From: Colimorpha sp045642445
Lineage (GTDB): Bacteria > Bacteroidota > Bacteroidia > Bacteroidales > P3
Assembly (NCBI GenBank): GCA_045642445.1
Contig: JAZUIX010000075.1
Location: forward strand, 1 to 16,073
Direction of reading: 5' to 3'
DNA length: 16,073 nucleotides
The stretch's first letter is position 1. Every line of letters starts with the position of its first letter. Under the pieces are notes generated by a model that did no database searches, was not told the origin of the DNA, and saw only the letters and a list, made by a program, of their open reading frames with translations. A program made the position numbers and the translations under genes. This document shows positions 1 through 6,161 of the stretch, in pieces.

Positions 1-93
1 GTTCTCCGCTACGCTATCGAAAGTCCACTGGACTTTCTTCATCTCCGGCACTTCTCCATCTACTGCCTCATTTGTATGATAAAATTGTCCCAT
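1..93 (-). CDS. 5' end of an unknown protein gene, cut by the window edge
   Basis: An ATG on the minus strand at 93-91 opens a frame of 31 codons with no stop up to the window edge. The peptide begins MGQFYHTNEAVDGEVPEM and is mostly polar, with no signal peptide or membrane segment in this part. I do not recognise the family. It diverges from the glycosyltransferase at 186, leaving a 92-nt shared upstream region. It is too short to appear in an ORF list with a normal length cut-off. The continuous frame and plausible composition favour a real gene, but this rests on 31 codons only. Confidence 0.5.
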   Translation of the reverse strand, partial: MGQFYHTNEAVDGEVPEMKKVQWTFDSVAEN

Positions 94-173
94 GTTATTT
101 TTTAAATGTTACTTAGCAACGATTTTTGGTGACTGATACAATAAAAAGCGGACGGTGACGTTTTATATCAAAA

Positions 174-181
174 TATCTTTG
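174..181 (+). promoter_or_regulatory. Bacteroidota -7 box (TATCTTTG) directly before the glycosyltransferase
   Basis: TATCTTTG matches the Bacteroidota -7 consensus TAnnTTTG exactly. No good -33 TTTG is seen about 20 nt upstream. The box ends only 4 nt before the ATG at 186, so a start site at the usual distance would fall on or next to the start codon and give a leaderless mRNA. A chance match is possible. Confidence 0.45.
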
Positions 182-185
182 AGCT

Positions 186-1100
186 ATGACAATTGCCGTA
201 CTGTTACCTTGCTACAATGAGGAGCCGACAATAGGGAAGGTGGTGGCCGATTTCCGCACCGCACTACCTGAGGCCGATGTGTATGTTTATGACAATAATT
301 CCACCGACCGCACGGCTGAGATGGCTTTGGCGGCGGGTGCCATTGTGCGTAAGGAGCCTGTGCAGGGCAAAGGCAATGTGATTAGGCGCATGTTCCGAGA
401 AGTGGAGGCCGATTGCTATCTTATGGCCGACGGTGACGATACTTATCCTGCCGAGCAGGCTCTCCAGATGGTGAAGCCTGTGCTGGAGGAAGGGGTGGAT
501 ATGGTTATAGGCGACAGGCTTTCGTCGACCTATTTTGAGGAGAACAAGCGCCTCTTCCATAATAACGGCAATAGGGTTGTGCGGGCGTTGATACGCCATT
601 TTTGGCATAGCGACATACACGACATCATGACCGGCTATAGGGCTTTCAGTCGCCGATTTGTGAAGACTTTCCCTGTGATGTCGGGCAGTTTTGAGATTGA
701 GACCGAGATGACCATCCACGCCCTCGACAAACGCTTCCTTTTGCGAGAAGTGCAGGTGGAGTATCGCGACAGGCCCGAAGGGAGTGTGTCGAAACTGAAC
801 ACTATCTCGGATGGGCTGAGTGTGTTGAAGACCATATTCGTCCTGTATAAAGAATATCGTCCGCTGCGTTTCTTTGCGTGGCTGGCATTGCTGCTGACGG
901 TGGTGGCCGTGGTGCTGGTGATCCCTGTGCTGGTGGAGTATTTTCAGACGGGGTTGGTGCCGAGGTTCCCCACGTTGTTTTTCTCGCTGTTTCTGCTGTT
1001 GGGAGCCATGATGTCTATCTTCACGGGGTTGTGCCTGGATGTGATTGTAACGAAGGATAGGAAGAATTACGAACTTCGACTGATTAAGCATAATGAGTAA
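186..1100 (+). CDS. Family 2 glycosyltransferase with two C-terminal membrane segments
   Basis: 304 aa. The N-terminal GT-A domain opens with VLLPCYNEE (about residues 5-13), then DNNSTDRT (36-43) and the DxD-type ADGDDTYP (81-88), which binds the nucleotide-sugar and metal. DIMTGYRAFSRRF (146-158) is typical of dolichyl-phosphate-mannose-synthase-like GT2 enzymes. Two hydrophobic stretches (about 229-250 and 263-288) anchor the C-terminus in the inner membrane. By family it moves a sugar from a nucleotide donor to a lipid phosphate or glycan on the cytoplasmic face; the exact sugar cannot be told. The ATG is fixed by the conserved N-terminus, since the next in-frame ATG would remove the first half of the fold. 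The last 8 nt overlap the next gene, a polytopic membrane protein that could use the lipid-linked product. That pairing is inference. Confidence 0.9.
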   Translation: MTIAVLLPCYNEEPTIGKVVADFRTALPEADVYVYDNNSTDRTAEMALAAGAIVRKEPVQGKGNVIRRMFREVEADCYLMADGDDTYPAEQALQMVKPVLEEGVDMVIGDRLSSTYFEENKRLFHNNGNRVVRALIRHFWHSDIHDIMTGYRAFSRRFVKTFPVMSGSFEIETEMTIHALDKRFLLREVQVEYRDRPEGSVSKLNTISDGLSVLKTIFVLYKEYRPLRFFAWLALLLTVVAVVLVIPVLVEYFQTGLVPRFPTLFFSLFLLLGAMMSIFTGLCLDVIVTKDRKNYELRLIKHNE

Positions 1101-2358
1101 ACTTTGGGGCGATATGAAACACAACGTAGTGAGATATTTGCTGGTGTTTTTGGGATTGTTGGCGGGGTACATGCTCTTTGCCTTTGTGGCCAATTTGTTG
1201 CCCAACGAGCCTATCCGCAAACATGCCTCTTCCACCATTGTGCGGCAGGATTTGTGCAACGATTATGAGTATCCCATTCTGCACAAAGAGCCCTTCCGTA
1301 TGGATAATTTCACCGATGCGCTTATTATCAATCAGGCCTGTATGGGCGGCAGCGACAGTTTGCTGACCTCCATGCTGTTGATGCCTCGTATGGATTATGG
1401 CGGTTGGTCGCAAACCGAGTCGCTTCGCAAGATGCTGGAGGGTGATGACGCACCCCACAAGACGATTTATTATCCGCGATATTGGCACGGCAGCACTTTG
1501 ATAATGCGCTTTTTACTCCAGATGGATGACTACACGGGTTTGCGTGTGTTTTTCTATCTCCTCTCGTCGCTTATCCTGTTGTGGGCAGTGGTGGCTATGG
1601 GGAAAACTCTGGGATTGTGGTCTGCCGTGCTTTTTTTGCTCTCGTGGCTGTTGTGCACAGTGTTTGTGATGCAGTTTTCCATACAGTTTCTGCCGGTGTT
1701 GCTGATCTCTTTGGCGGCCACGTTGTGGGTGCTCTACAGGGTGAAAACCACAGGCAATATGGTGATGCTGCTATTTGTGATAGGATCGCTGACAGCCTTT
1801 TTCGACCTGCTGACATGCCCTCTGATTACTTGGGGTGTGCCCATGTGCGTTTATCTTTTGAAAAAACGGGAGGAAATGGCCCAGGAGTCTTTAGGTAAAG
1901 GAATATGCGGAATGGCCTGTCCTTCGCTGCTCTGGGCTTTGGGCTATGGCGGCACATGGGTGTCGAAATGGCTGATAGGGTCGGCGCTGACCCCCTGCGA
2001 TGTGTTGCACGATGGTGCCAGCCAGTTTGGGCTTCGCTCGGGTGTCGAGGCCGAGTTTACCCGCTGGGACGCGGTGCAGCACAATCTCGATTTGATTGGT
2101 TGGCCCTATGTGTGTGTCACGGCCATCGTGTTGATAGTGTTGGCGGTGCTGTTTTTTAACCGTCAAGGCATCAAGGCCTCGGTGTTGTGTGCCATAACTG
2201 CTTTGGGACCCTTTGCGTGGTTTATTTTTGCAGCCGACCATACCTATCTCCATAATTGGTTTGCCTTCAGAACCCTTGTGGTGTTTTTGATGGGATTGTT
2301 CTTCGCATTGGGTAGTTTGGTCGATTGGAACAAAATAATGAAAACTAATAGACGATGA
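1093..2358 (+). CDS. Polytopic inner-membrane protein, function unknown (possibly GT-C-like)
   Basis: 421 aa. One hydrophobic segment lies near the N-terminus (about residues 14-36). A polar, aromatic-rich stretch of roughly 100 residues follows, and then about eight more hydrophobic segments up to residue 410. This layout, a first membrane helix followed by a long external loop and many helices, resembles GT-C membrane glycosyltransferases that use lipid-linked sugars. I see no motif that proves it. The start overlaps the end of the GT2 gene by 8 nt and the stop overlaps the next start as ATGA, so it is co-transcribed and probably translationally coupled. The neighbouring dolichol-phosphate-type GT2 supports a lipid-sugar role, but only by context. 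It could also be a flippase-like or purely structural membrane protein. Confidence 0.8.
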   Translation: MSKLWGDMKHNVVRYLLVFLGLLAGYMLFAFVANLLPNEPIRKHASSTIVRQDLCNDYEYPILHKEPFRMDNFTDALIINQACMGGSDSLLTSMLLMPRMDYGGWSQTESLRKMLEGDDAPHKTIYYPRYWHGSTLIMRFLLQMDDYTGLRVFFYLLSSLILLWAVVAMGKTLGLWSAVLFLLSWLLCTVFVMQFSIQFLPVLLISLAATLWVLYRVKTTGNMVMLLFVIGSLTAFFDLLTCPLITWGVPMCVYLLKKREEMAQESLGKGICGMACPSLLWALGYGGTWVSKWLIGSALTPCDVLHDGASQFGLRSGVEAEFTRWDAVQHNLDLIGWPYVCVTAIVLIVLAVLFFNRQGIKASVLCAITALGPFAWFIFAADHTYLHNWFAFRTLVVFLMGLFFALGSLVDWNKIMKTNRR

Positions 2359-2906
2359 AAAAGATATTTGCATTATTATTGGTCTTAATGCCGCTGATGC
2401 TTGTGGCACAAGACTATGATTTCGCCAAGACCATAGGCGGAAACACCCTCTATTTCTACATTACCAGCACGGGGGGCAAACATGGTGCCACAGTAGAAGT
2501 GACCTATCCCGGCCCTTCGGAAGAAAAACCGTGGAAAGGTTTCTCCAAACCCGTGGGACAGGTCTCCATTCCCGAGTTCGTCACCCCTCCGCGTTCGGAA
2601 AATCCCGAGGATGACGACACCACCATTTACACCGTCACCTCCATACGGTACTTTGCTTTCAAAGGCTGCAACCGAATAAAGAAACTGGTGCTCCCACGGA
2701 GCATTAAGGACATGGGAGAGGGGGCTTTTGAAGGCTGCAACAAAATTGCCGAGATTGTCACATCTGCCGACAATCCTCCGTTGCTCAACGAGTCTTCGTT
2801 TGATGGGGTGGACTTGGATATTCCCGTGCGTATTCCCGAGGGGAGCTATGAGACTTACAAACAGGCTGTTGGGTGGCGAATGTTTACGCAATTAACAGAA
2901 TATTAG
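2355..2906 (+). CDS. Small secreted BspA-type leucine-rich repeat protein
   Basis: 183 aa. Residues 1-19 form a classic signal peptide (MKKIFALLLVLMPLMLVAQ), so the protein is exported. The middle holds BspA/LRR_5-type repeats: TVTSIRYFAFKGCNRIKKLV and SIKDMGEGAFEGCNKIAEIV each show the pattern xxIxxxAFxGCxxIxxLxLP. The C-terminal part has the usual BspA ending, with VRIPEGSYETYKQAVGW before the stop. BspA-like proteins in Bacteroidota are secreted or surface proteins, some of which bind host or matrix proteins; this one is much shorter than adhesins of the family and has only about two clear repeats. No C-terminal sorting domain is visible. The start overlaps the previous stop (ATGA at 2355-2358). 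Its ligand is unknown. Confidence 0.82.
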   Translation: MKKIFALLLVLMPLMLVAQDYDFAKTIGGNTLYFYITSTGGKHGATVEVTYPGPSEEKPWKGFSKPVGQVSIPEFVTPPRSENPEDDDTTIYTVTSIRYFAFKGCNRIKKLVLPRSIKDMGEGAFEGCNKIAEIVTSADNPPLLNESSFDGVDLDIPVRIPEGSYETYKQAVGWRMFTQLTEY

Positions 2907-2910
2907 TATT

Positions 2911-3363
2911 ATGATATACGATACAATAGATAATTTTGAACGCTATGTCGGCATGATGCCTGGCATAGCCGAAGGACTCAGTTTCATCCGCTCAGCAACG
3001 CTTGATTTGCAGCTTGGGCGTCATGAGTTGCCTCACAATTGCTACGCCAATGTCGACGAATATTGTACCAAGGTGCAGAGCCCTGTGGGTTTCGAGGCCC
3101 ATCGCGAGTATATCGACATCCAGTTCCTCCTTTCGGGCGAAGAACGGATCTTGGTGCGGCCACTTGCCGAGGTGCGTTGCACTACGCCCTACGATGCCCA
3201 CCGAGATGTGGCTTTCTTTGCCCACGAAGAACCCGCCACCGAGGTGGTGTTGGGCAAAGGCCGTTTCGTAATTTTATTCCCCGACGAGGCTCACGAGCCG
3301 CAACTCTGTTTGGACGAGCCCCGCGATGTAAAGAAAATTGTTGTGAAAGTCAAGTGCAAATGA
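2911..3363 (+). CDS. YhcH/YjgK/YiaL (DUF386) family protein, probable sugar anomerase
   Basis: 150 aa, the normal length for this cupin-like family. Visible family features are FEAHREYIDIQFLLSGEE (about 61-78), with E62, H64 and D69 as likely metal ligands, and FPDEAHEP (123-130), with H128. E. coli YhcH (NanQ) speeds interconversion of N-acetylneuraminate anomers; other members sit in diverse sugar operons, so the substrate here is open. The gene starts 4 nt after the LRR gene and its stop overlaps the next start as ATGA (3360-3363). With GalM two genes downstream, the operon holds two enzymes of the anomer-equilibrating type, which fits a sugar-processing role. The family call is firm; the substrate is inference. 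Confidence 0.9.
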   Translation: MIYDTIDNFERYVGMMPGIAEGLSFIRSATLDLQLGRHELPHNCYANVDEYCTKVQSPVGFEAHREYIDIQFLLSGEERILVRPLAEVRCTTPYDAHRDVAFFAHEEPATEVVLGKGRFVILFPDEAHEPQLCLDEPRDVKKIVVKVKCK

Positions 3364-3749
3364 ACGATAATAGTATGAATGTTGAAGCCCGTGTAGCAGC
3401 TGCCCGCCGACTTCACGAGAATGGTCACAACTGTTGCCAGGCGGTTGTGATGGCTTACGCCGATATGTTGCCCATCGCCCCCGATGCTGCTTTCAATATG
3501 GCCGCTCCCTTCGGTCGCGGCCTCTCCGGCCTCCAGCAGACCTGTGGCTGCGTTAATGGTATGGCTATGGTGTGCGGCCTCTGCAATCAAAAGATGATGG
3601 TGCGTGGCCTTGCCGAGCAGTTCAAAGCCGAGCATGGCGACCTCAACTGTCCCCGATTGCTGCAGATCCAAGGTGCAGGACACTCCTGCAACGACCTTGT
3701 GGCCTCGGCTGCCCGACTCCTTGGCGAGACTCTCTTGTCTGAAGAATAG
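3360..3749 (+). CDS. C_GCAxxG_C_C family cysteine-rich protein
   Basis: 129 aa. The ATG at 3360 overlaps the previous stop (ATGA); the same frame is open further upstream, but that part reads through the YhcH gene and is not real. Cysteines at 25, 26, 62, 64, 72, 75, 97 and 110 fit the family: NCCQAVV, then CGCVNGM (the GCAxxG core, here GCVNG), then NCP and a last C near the C-terminus. Members are small putative redox or metal-binding proteins without an assigned reaction. There is no signal peptide, so it should be cytoplasmic. The gene lies between YhcH and galM in the same operon with tight spacing. What it does for the sugar enzymes around it is unknown. Confidence 0.88.
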   Translation: MNDNSMNVEARVAAARRLHENGHNCCQAVVMAYADMLPIAPDAAFNMAAPFGRGLSGLQQTCGCVNGMAMVCGLCNQKMMVRGLAEQFKAEHGDLNCPRLLQIQGAGHSCNDLVASAARLLGETLLSEE

Positions 3750-3771
3750 TTTTCCAAAAAAACGAAACAAT

Positions 3772-4788
3772 ATGAATCTTTACACCCTCAAAAATAAACA
3801 CGGAATGACTGTGCGGATAACCGATTTCGGTGGCCGCATCGTCTCTTTGGAAGTCCCCGACCGTGATGGCAATTTCCGCGACGTGGTGCATGGTTTTGAC
3901 AATTTGGAGGACTATCTGCCCGAAAATCACCAAGGCGATTTTGGCGCCGTGATAGGCCGCTATGCCAATAGGCTCGGTTTTGGCCGCATCGTTGTGGATG
4001 GCAAGACTATACAGCTGCCTCAAAACAATGGCCCTCATTGCCTCCACGGAGGGCCCGACGGCTGGCAATACAGGCTCTATGATGTGGAGGAATCAACCCC
4101 AAATACCTTGGCCCTGACCCTTGTGAGCAAAGATGGCGACAACGGATTCCCCGGCGAGGTGCAGGTCCGTGTGGTTTATACCCTCACCGACGACAACGTC
4201 CTGGACATCCATTATAGCGCCACCACTAATGCCACCACGGTCATCAATATGACCAACCATAGTTATTTTAATCTCAATGGTGATGGACGTACCTCTATCT
4301 TGAACCACCTCCTCACGATTGATGCAGACCGCTTTACTCCCATTGATGATACTTATCTGCCCAAGGGGGAGATTGTCGGTGTTGAGAATACTCCTTTTGA
4401 TTTTCGGAAGGCCAAAACCGTGGGGCGTGATTTGGATTTGAGCATCGAACAGCTGCGTAATGGTAATGGTTACGACCACAACTGGGTGCTCAACACTCGT
4501 GGCAGTTTGGAACGTCCTTGTGCCCGCTTGGAGAGCCCCATTACGGGAATAGTATTAGAGGTTCGCACCACCGAACCAGGAATGCAGGTCTATACCGGCA
4601 ACTTCCTTGATGGCAGCGTGTGTGGCAAAAAGGGCGTGGCCTATCCCCAACGTAGTGCGATATGCCTTGAGACGCAGAAATTCCCCAACAGCCCCAACAA
4701 TCATTGGCCCGAGTCGGATGCCTATCTCCGCCCAACTGAAAAATTTGAGAGCCGCACCCAGTTCTGCTTCTTTGTGAATTGTGATTAG
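3772..4788 (+). CDS. galM: Aldose 1-epimerase (mutarotase)
   Basis: 338 aa, normal for GalM. It interconverts the alpha and beta anomers of aldoses such as galactose or glucose in the cytoplasm, feeding sugar catabolism. Family signatures are GRYANR (62-67), LHGG with H92, NHSYFNLNG with H163 (the catalytic acid in the family), GYDHNWVL with D235 and ICLETQKFPNSPN with E300 (the catalytic base). No secretion signal is present; some Bacteroidota mutarotases are exported, this one is not. The frame is open upstream to 3604, but that part lies inside the previous gene. The ATG at 3772 gives the conserved N-terminus LYTLKNKHGMTV and follows the previous stop by 22 nt. Its last codons and stop lie inside a heptamer repeat tract (4774-4808). 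Confidence 0.94.
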   Translation: MNLYTLKNKHGMTVRITDFGGRIVSLEVPDRDGNFRDVVHGFDNLEDYLPENHQGDFGAVIGRYANRLGFGRIVVDGKTIQLPQNNGPHCLHGGPDGWQYRLYDVEESTPNTLALTLVSKDGDNGFPGEVQVRVVYTLTDDNVLDIHYSATTNATTVINMTNHSYFNLNGDGRTSILNHLLTIDADRFTPIDDTYLPKGEIVGVENTPFDFRKAKTVGRDLDLSIEQLRNGNGYDHNWVLNTRGSLERPCARLESPITGIVLEVRTTEPGMQVYTGNFLDGSVCGKKGVAYPQRSAICLETQKFPNSPNNHWPESDAYLRPTEKFESRTQFCFFVNCD

Positions 4789-4808
4789 TGACTTGTGGCT
4801 TGTGAAAA
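4774..4808 (+). repeat. GTGNNTT heptamer tract across the galM stop codon
   Basis: Five units in perfect 7-nt phase: GTGAATT, GTGATTA, GTGACTT, GTGGCTT, GTGAAAA. The tract covers the last codons of galM (residues VNCD), its stop and 20 nt beyond. Two related tracts occur at 8953-9003 and 11320-11347 in the opposite orientation. Confidence 0.6.
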
Positions 4809-4897
4809 CCTTTTTTAAAGATAGAGAGCATTTTTATACGTCAGAGATATTTGTGATGATAAAAAAATAACTTGAGACCATGTTTTGATTTTTTTAT

Positions 4898-5010
4898 ATA
4901 TGCTTTGGCTCACCTTGTCGGCTCTTTTTCCATTGTTCATCAGTCGAGTAGCCCGCTACACTCCTTCTTCACAATGAAAAAATAGCTCGACAATCTAAGC
5001 CAAATCATAT
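4898..5010. repeat. 113-nt imperfect palindrome (long hairpin or cruciform)
   Basis: The left arm, starting ATATGCTTTGGCT, is matched in reverse complement by the right arm, ending AGCCAAATCATAT. Further paired blocks are TTGTCG with CGACAA, a T-rich with an A-rich block, and CATTGT with ACAATG. The centre GTAGC-CC-GCTAC lies at 4948-4959, which agrees with the midpoint of the outer arms. Pairing is interrupted near the centre. It lies in the convergent gap between galM and the TPR gene, with no ORF. It could be a MITE-like hairpin element or a structured 3' region. Confidence 0.6.
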
Positions 5011-5035
5011 CAACTTATTTTTTCATCATCACTTA

Positions 5036-5182
5036 AAAAACGATTATCCGTTGCTTGAAAAAGTTGCCTGACGGCAAGAAATAAAGTCCTCTATCGAGGG
5101 AAATAGCCTGTCCCCTTTTGGGGAAATAGGGTTAAGGAAATATTTTGCTGACACTATCACCTCGTTGCGGATAATCATTTTT
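5036..5182 (+). repeat. 147-bp repeat with terminal inverted repeats, copy A
   Basis: The ends AAAAACGATTATCCG (5036-5050) and CGGATAATCATTTTT (5168-5182) are inverted repeats matching at 14 of 15 positions. The interior holds three hairpins: TTGCC-TGAC-GGCAA, CCTC-TATC-GAGG and CCCC-TTTT-GGGG, with AAATA words after the last two. About 126 bp is roughly 90% identical to the reverse complement of 15933-16058. There is no coding frame. See the finding on this pair. Confidence 0.75.
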
Positions 5183-5191
5183 AAAAATAAT

Positions 5192-5225
5192 AAAAAAAGG
5201 CTGCCTTTTTGGGGCAGCCCTTTTT
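5192..5225 (-). terminator. Bidirectional intrinsic terminator
   Basis: The stem GGCTGCC (5199-5205) pairs with GGCAGCC (5213-5219). It has seven A's on the left and five T's on the right, so it reads as a hairpin plus T-tract on both strands. It lies 22 nt after the stop of the minus-strand TPR gene, which it most likely serves. It could also stop read-through from galM. Confidence 0.85.
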
Positions 5226-5247
5226 ATGTCTTTACTTTTTGAGTGTC

Positions 5248-5913
5248 TTATTCGGCGAGGGCGATGTATTTGTCAACCTCGTTCCACTCGGTGCTCTCAG
5301 GATAGTTGGCTTTGATTTCCTGGAACAATTCTTTGGCTTTGGCCTTGTTGCCCTGCTGGAGCTCCATCATGCCGGCCTTCCACAGCGCGGTGGGGGCGGT
5401 GATGACGTTGTCGGATTCCTTGGCAGCCTTCTGGTAGTATTTCGAGGCGTTGGCGGCATCGTCCAGTTCGGCGTATGCGTCGCCCATAAGCATCTTGGCT
5501 ATGGCCTTGGTGAAGATGTCGTCGGCCTTGTAACCATCCAGGTGGTCAATGGCCTCGTTGAATTTGCCGAGATTGATTTCACAGATGCCTGCATACAGTT
5601 TGGCCAGATTGCCCGATTTGGTGCAGCCGTACTCGTCGATGATGTCGATGAAGCCGAGGAAATCGTCGTTTCCGTTCAGGGCCTGTTCGAAGTTGCCTTC
5701 GCCAAAATATTGTTCGGCGGCAAACATGTCTTCGGAAGCGCGAACTTGGCGCGGATTGGCGATGAGGCCGATGTAGGCCCAAATGCCCAAACCGACGGCT
5801 ACGATGGCACAAGCCACAATAATGAGGGCCTTTTTGTTCTTTTCAATAAACTCTTGAGTTTTGGCGATAACGCCACTAACCTCAGTGTTTTTCTCTTCGT
5901 TTTGCTCTTTCAT
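5248..5913 (-). CDS. Membrane-anchored tetratricopeptide repeat protein
   Basis: 221 aa from the ATG at 5913-5911. The open frame continues 11 codons upstream, but those codons lie across the -7 box at 5951-5944, so the shorter start is preferred. Order: charged cytoplasmic N-terminus (1-28), one membrane helix (about 30-51, IIVACAIVAVGLGIWAYIGL), then a soluble helical part with TPR-like repeats, for example AKLYAGICEINLGKFNEAIDHL (104-125), AKMLMGDAYAELDDAANASKYY (139-160) and ALWKAGMMELQQGNKAKAKELF (176-197). The layout resembles YfgM-type proteins and Bacteroidota TPR proteins, which hold partner proteins at the periplasmic face. The partner is unknown. It is a single gene with its own promoter and terminator. 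Confidence 0.85.
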   Translation of the reverse strand: MKEQNEEKNTEVSGVIAKTQEFIEKNKKALIIVACAIVAVGLGIWAYIGLIANPRQVRASEDMFAAEQYFGEGNFEQALNGNDDFLGFIDIIDEYGCTKSGNLAKLYAGICEINLGKFNEAIDHLDGYKADDIFTKAIAKMLMGDAYAELDDAANASKYYQKAAKESDNVITAPTALWKAGMMELQQGNKAKAKELFQEIKANYPESTEWNEVDKYIALAE

Positions 5914-5943
5914 TCTTATATATTTTTTGTTTTTTCGAAAGTG

Positions 5944-5951
5944 CAAAGTTA
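5944..5951 (-). promoter_or_regulatory. -7 box (TAACTTTG) of the TPR gene
   Basis: Read on the minus strand, TAACTTTG matches TAnnTTTG. It lies 30 nt upstream of the ATG at 5913, giving a leader of roughly 25 nt. No clear -33 element is visible in the A/T-rich upstream DNA. Confidence 0.55.
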
Positions 5952-6109
5952 GTCATTTTTTTTCATTTGGAATGAAAATATTTTTTATTATCTGACATTT
6001 TGTGGTGTTTCGATTTTTTTTAACACTTTATAATGTATTGAATTTATTATAGTTGTGTAGATTTTATAAAAAAAAAAGAATAAAAAAAGTTTTTTTTATA
6101 TTTTTTGAT

Positions 6110-6117
6110 TATCTTTG
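6110..6117 (+). promoter_or_regulatory. -7 box (TATCTTTG) of the dihydroorotate-dehydrogenase-like gene
   Basis: An exact TAnnTTTG match, 44 nt before the ATG at 6162. The upstream DNA is almost only A and T (6055-6105), as is common for Bacteroidota promoters, and no distinct -33 TTTG stands out. It probably drives 6162-8951 and perhaps genes further on. Confidence 0.6.
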
Positions 6118-6161
6118 CAAATTAGATTATTATGTTTAAAATGGAGTAAAAACGAGTAGTA

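Noticed and set aside
264..1259. 331-codon minus-strand frame across the glycosyltransferase
   Set aside because: Antisense to GT2 and the start of the membrane gene. The product is rich in His and Gln repeats without any recognisable fold.
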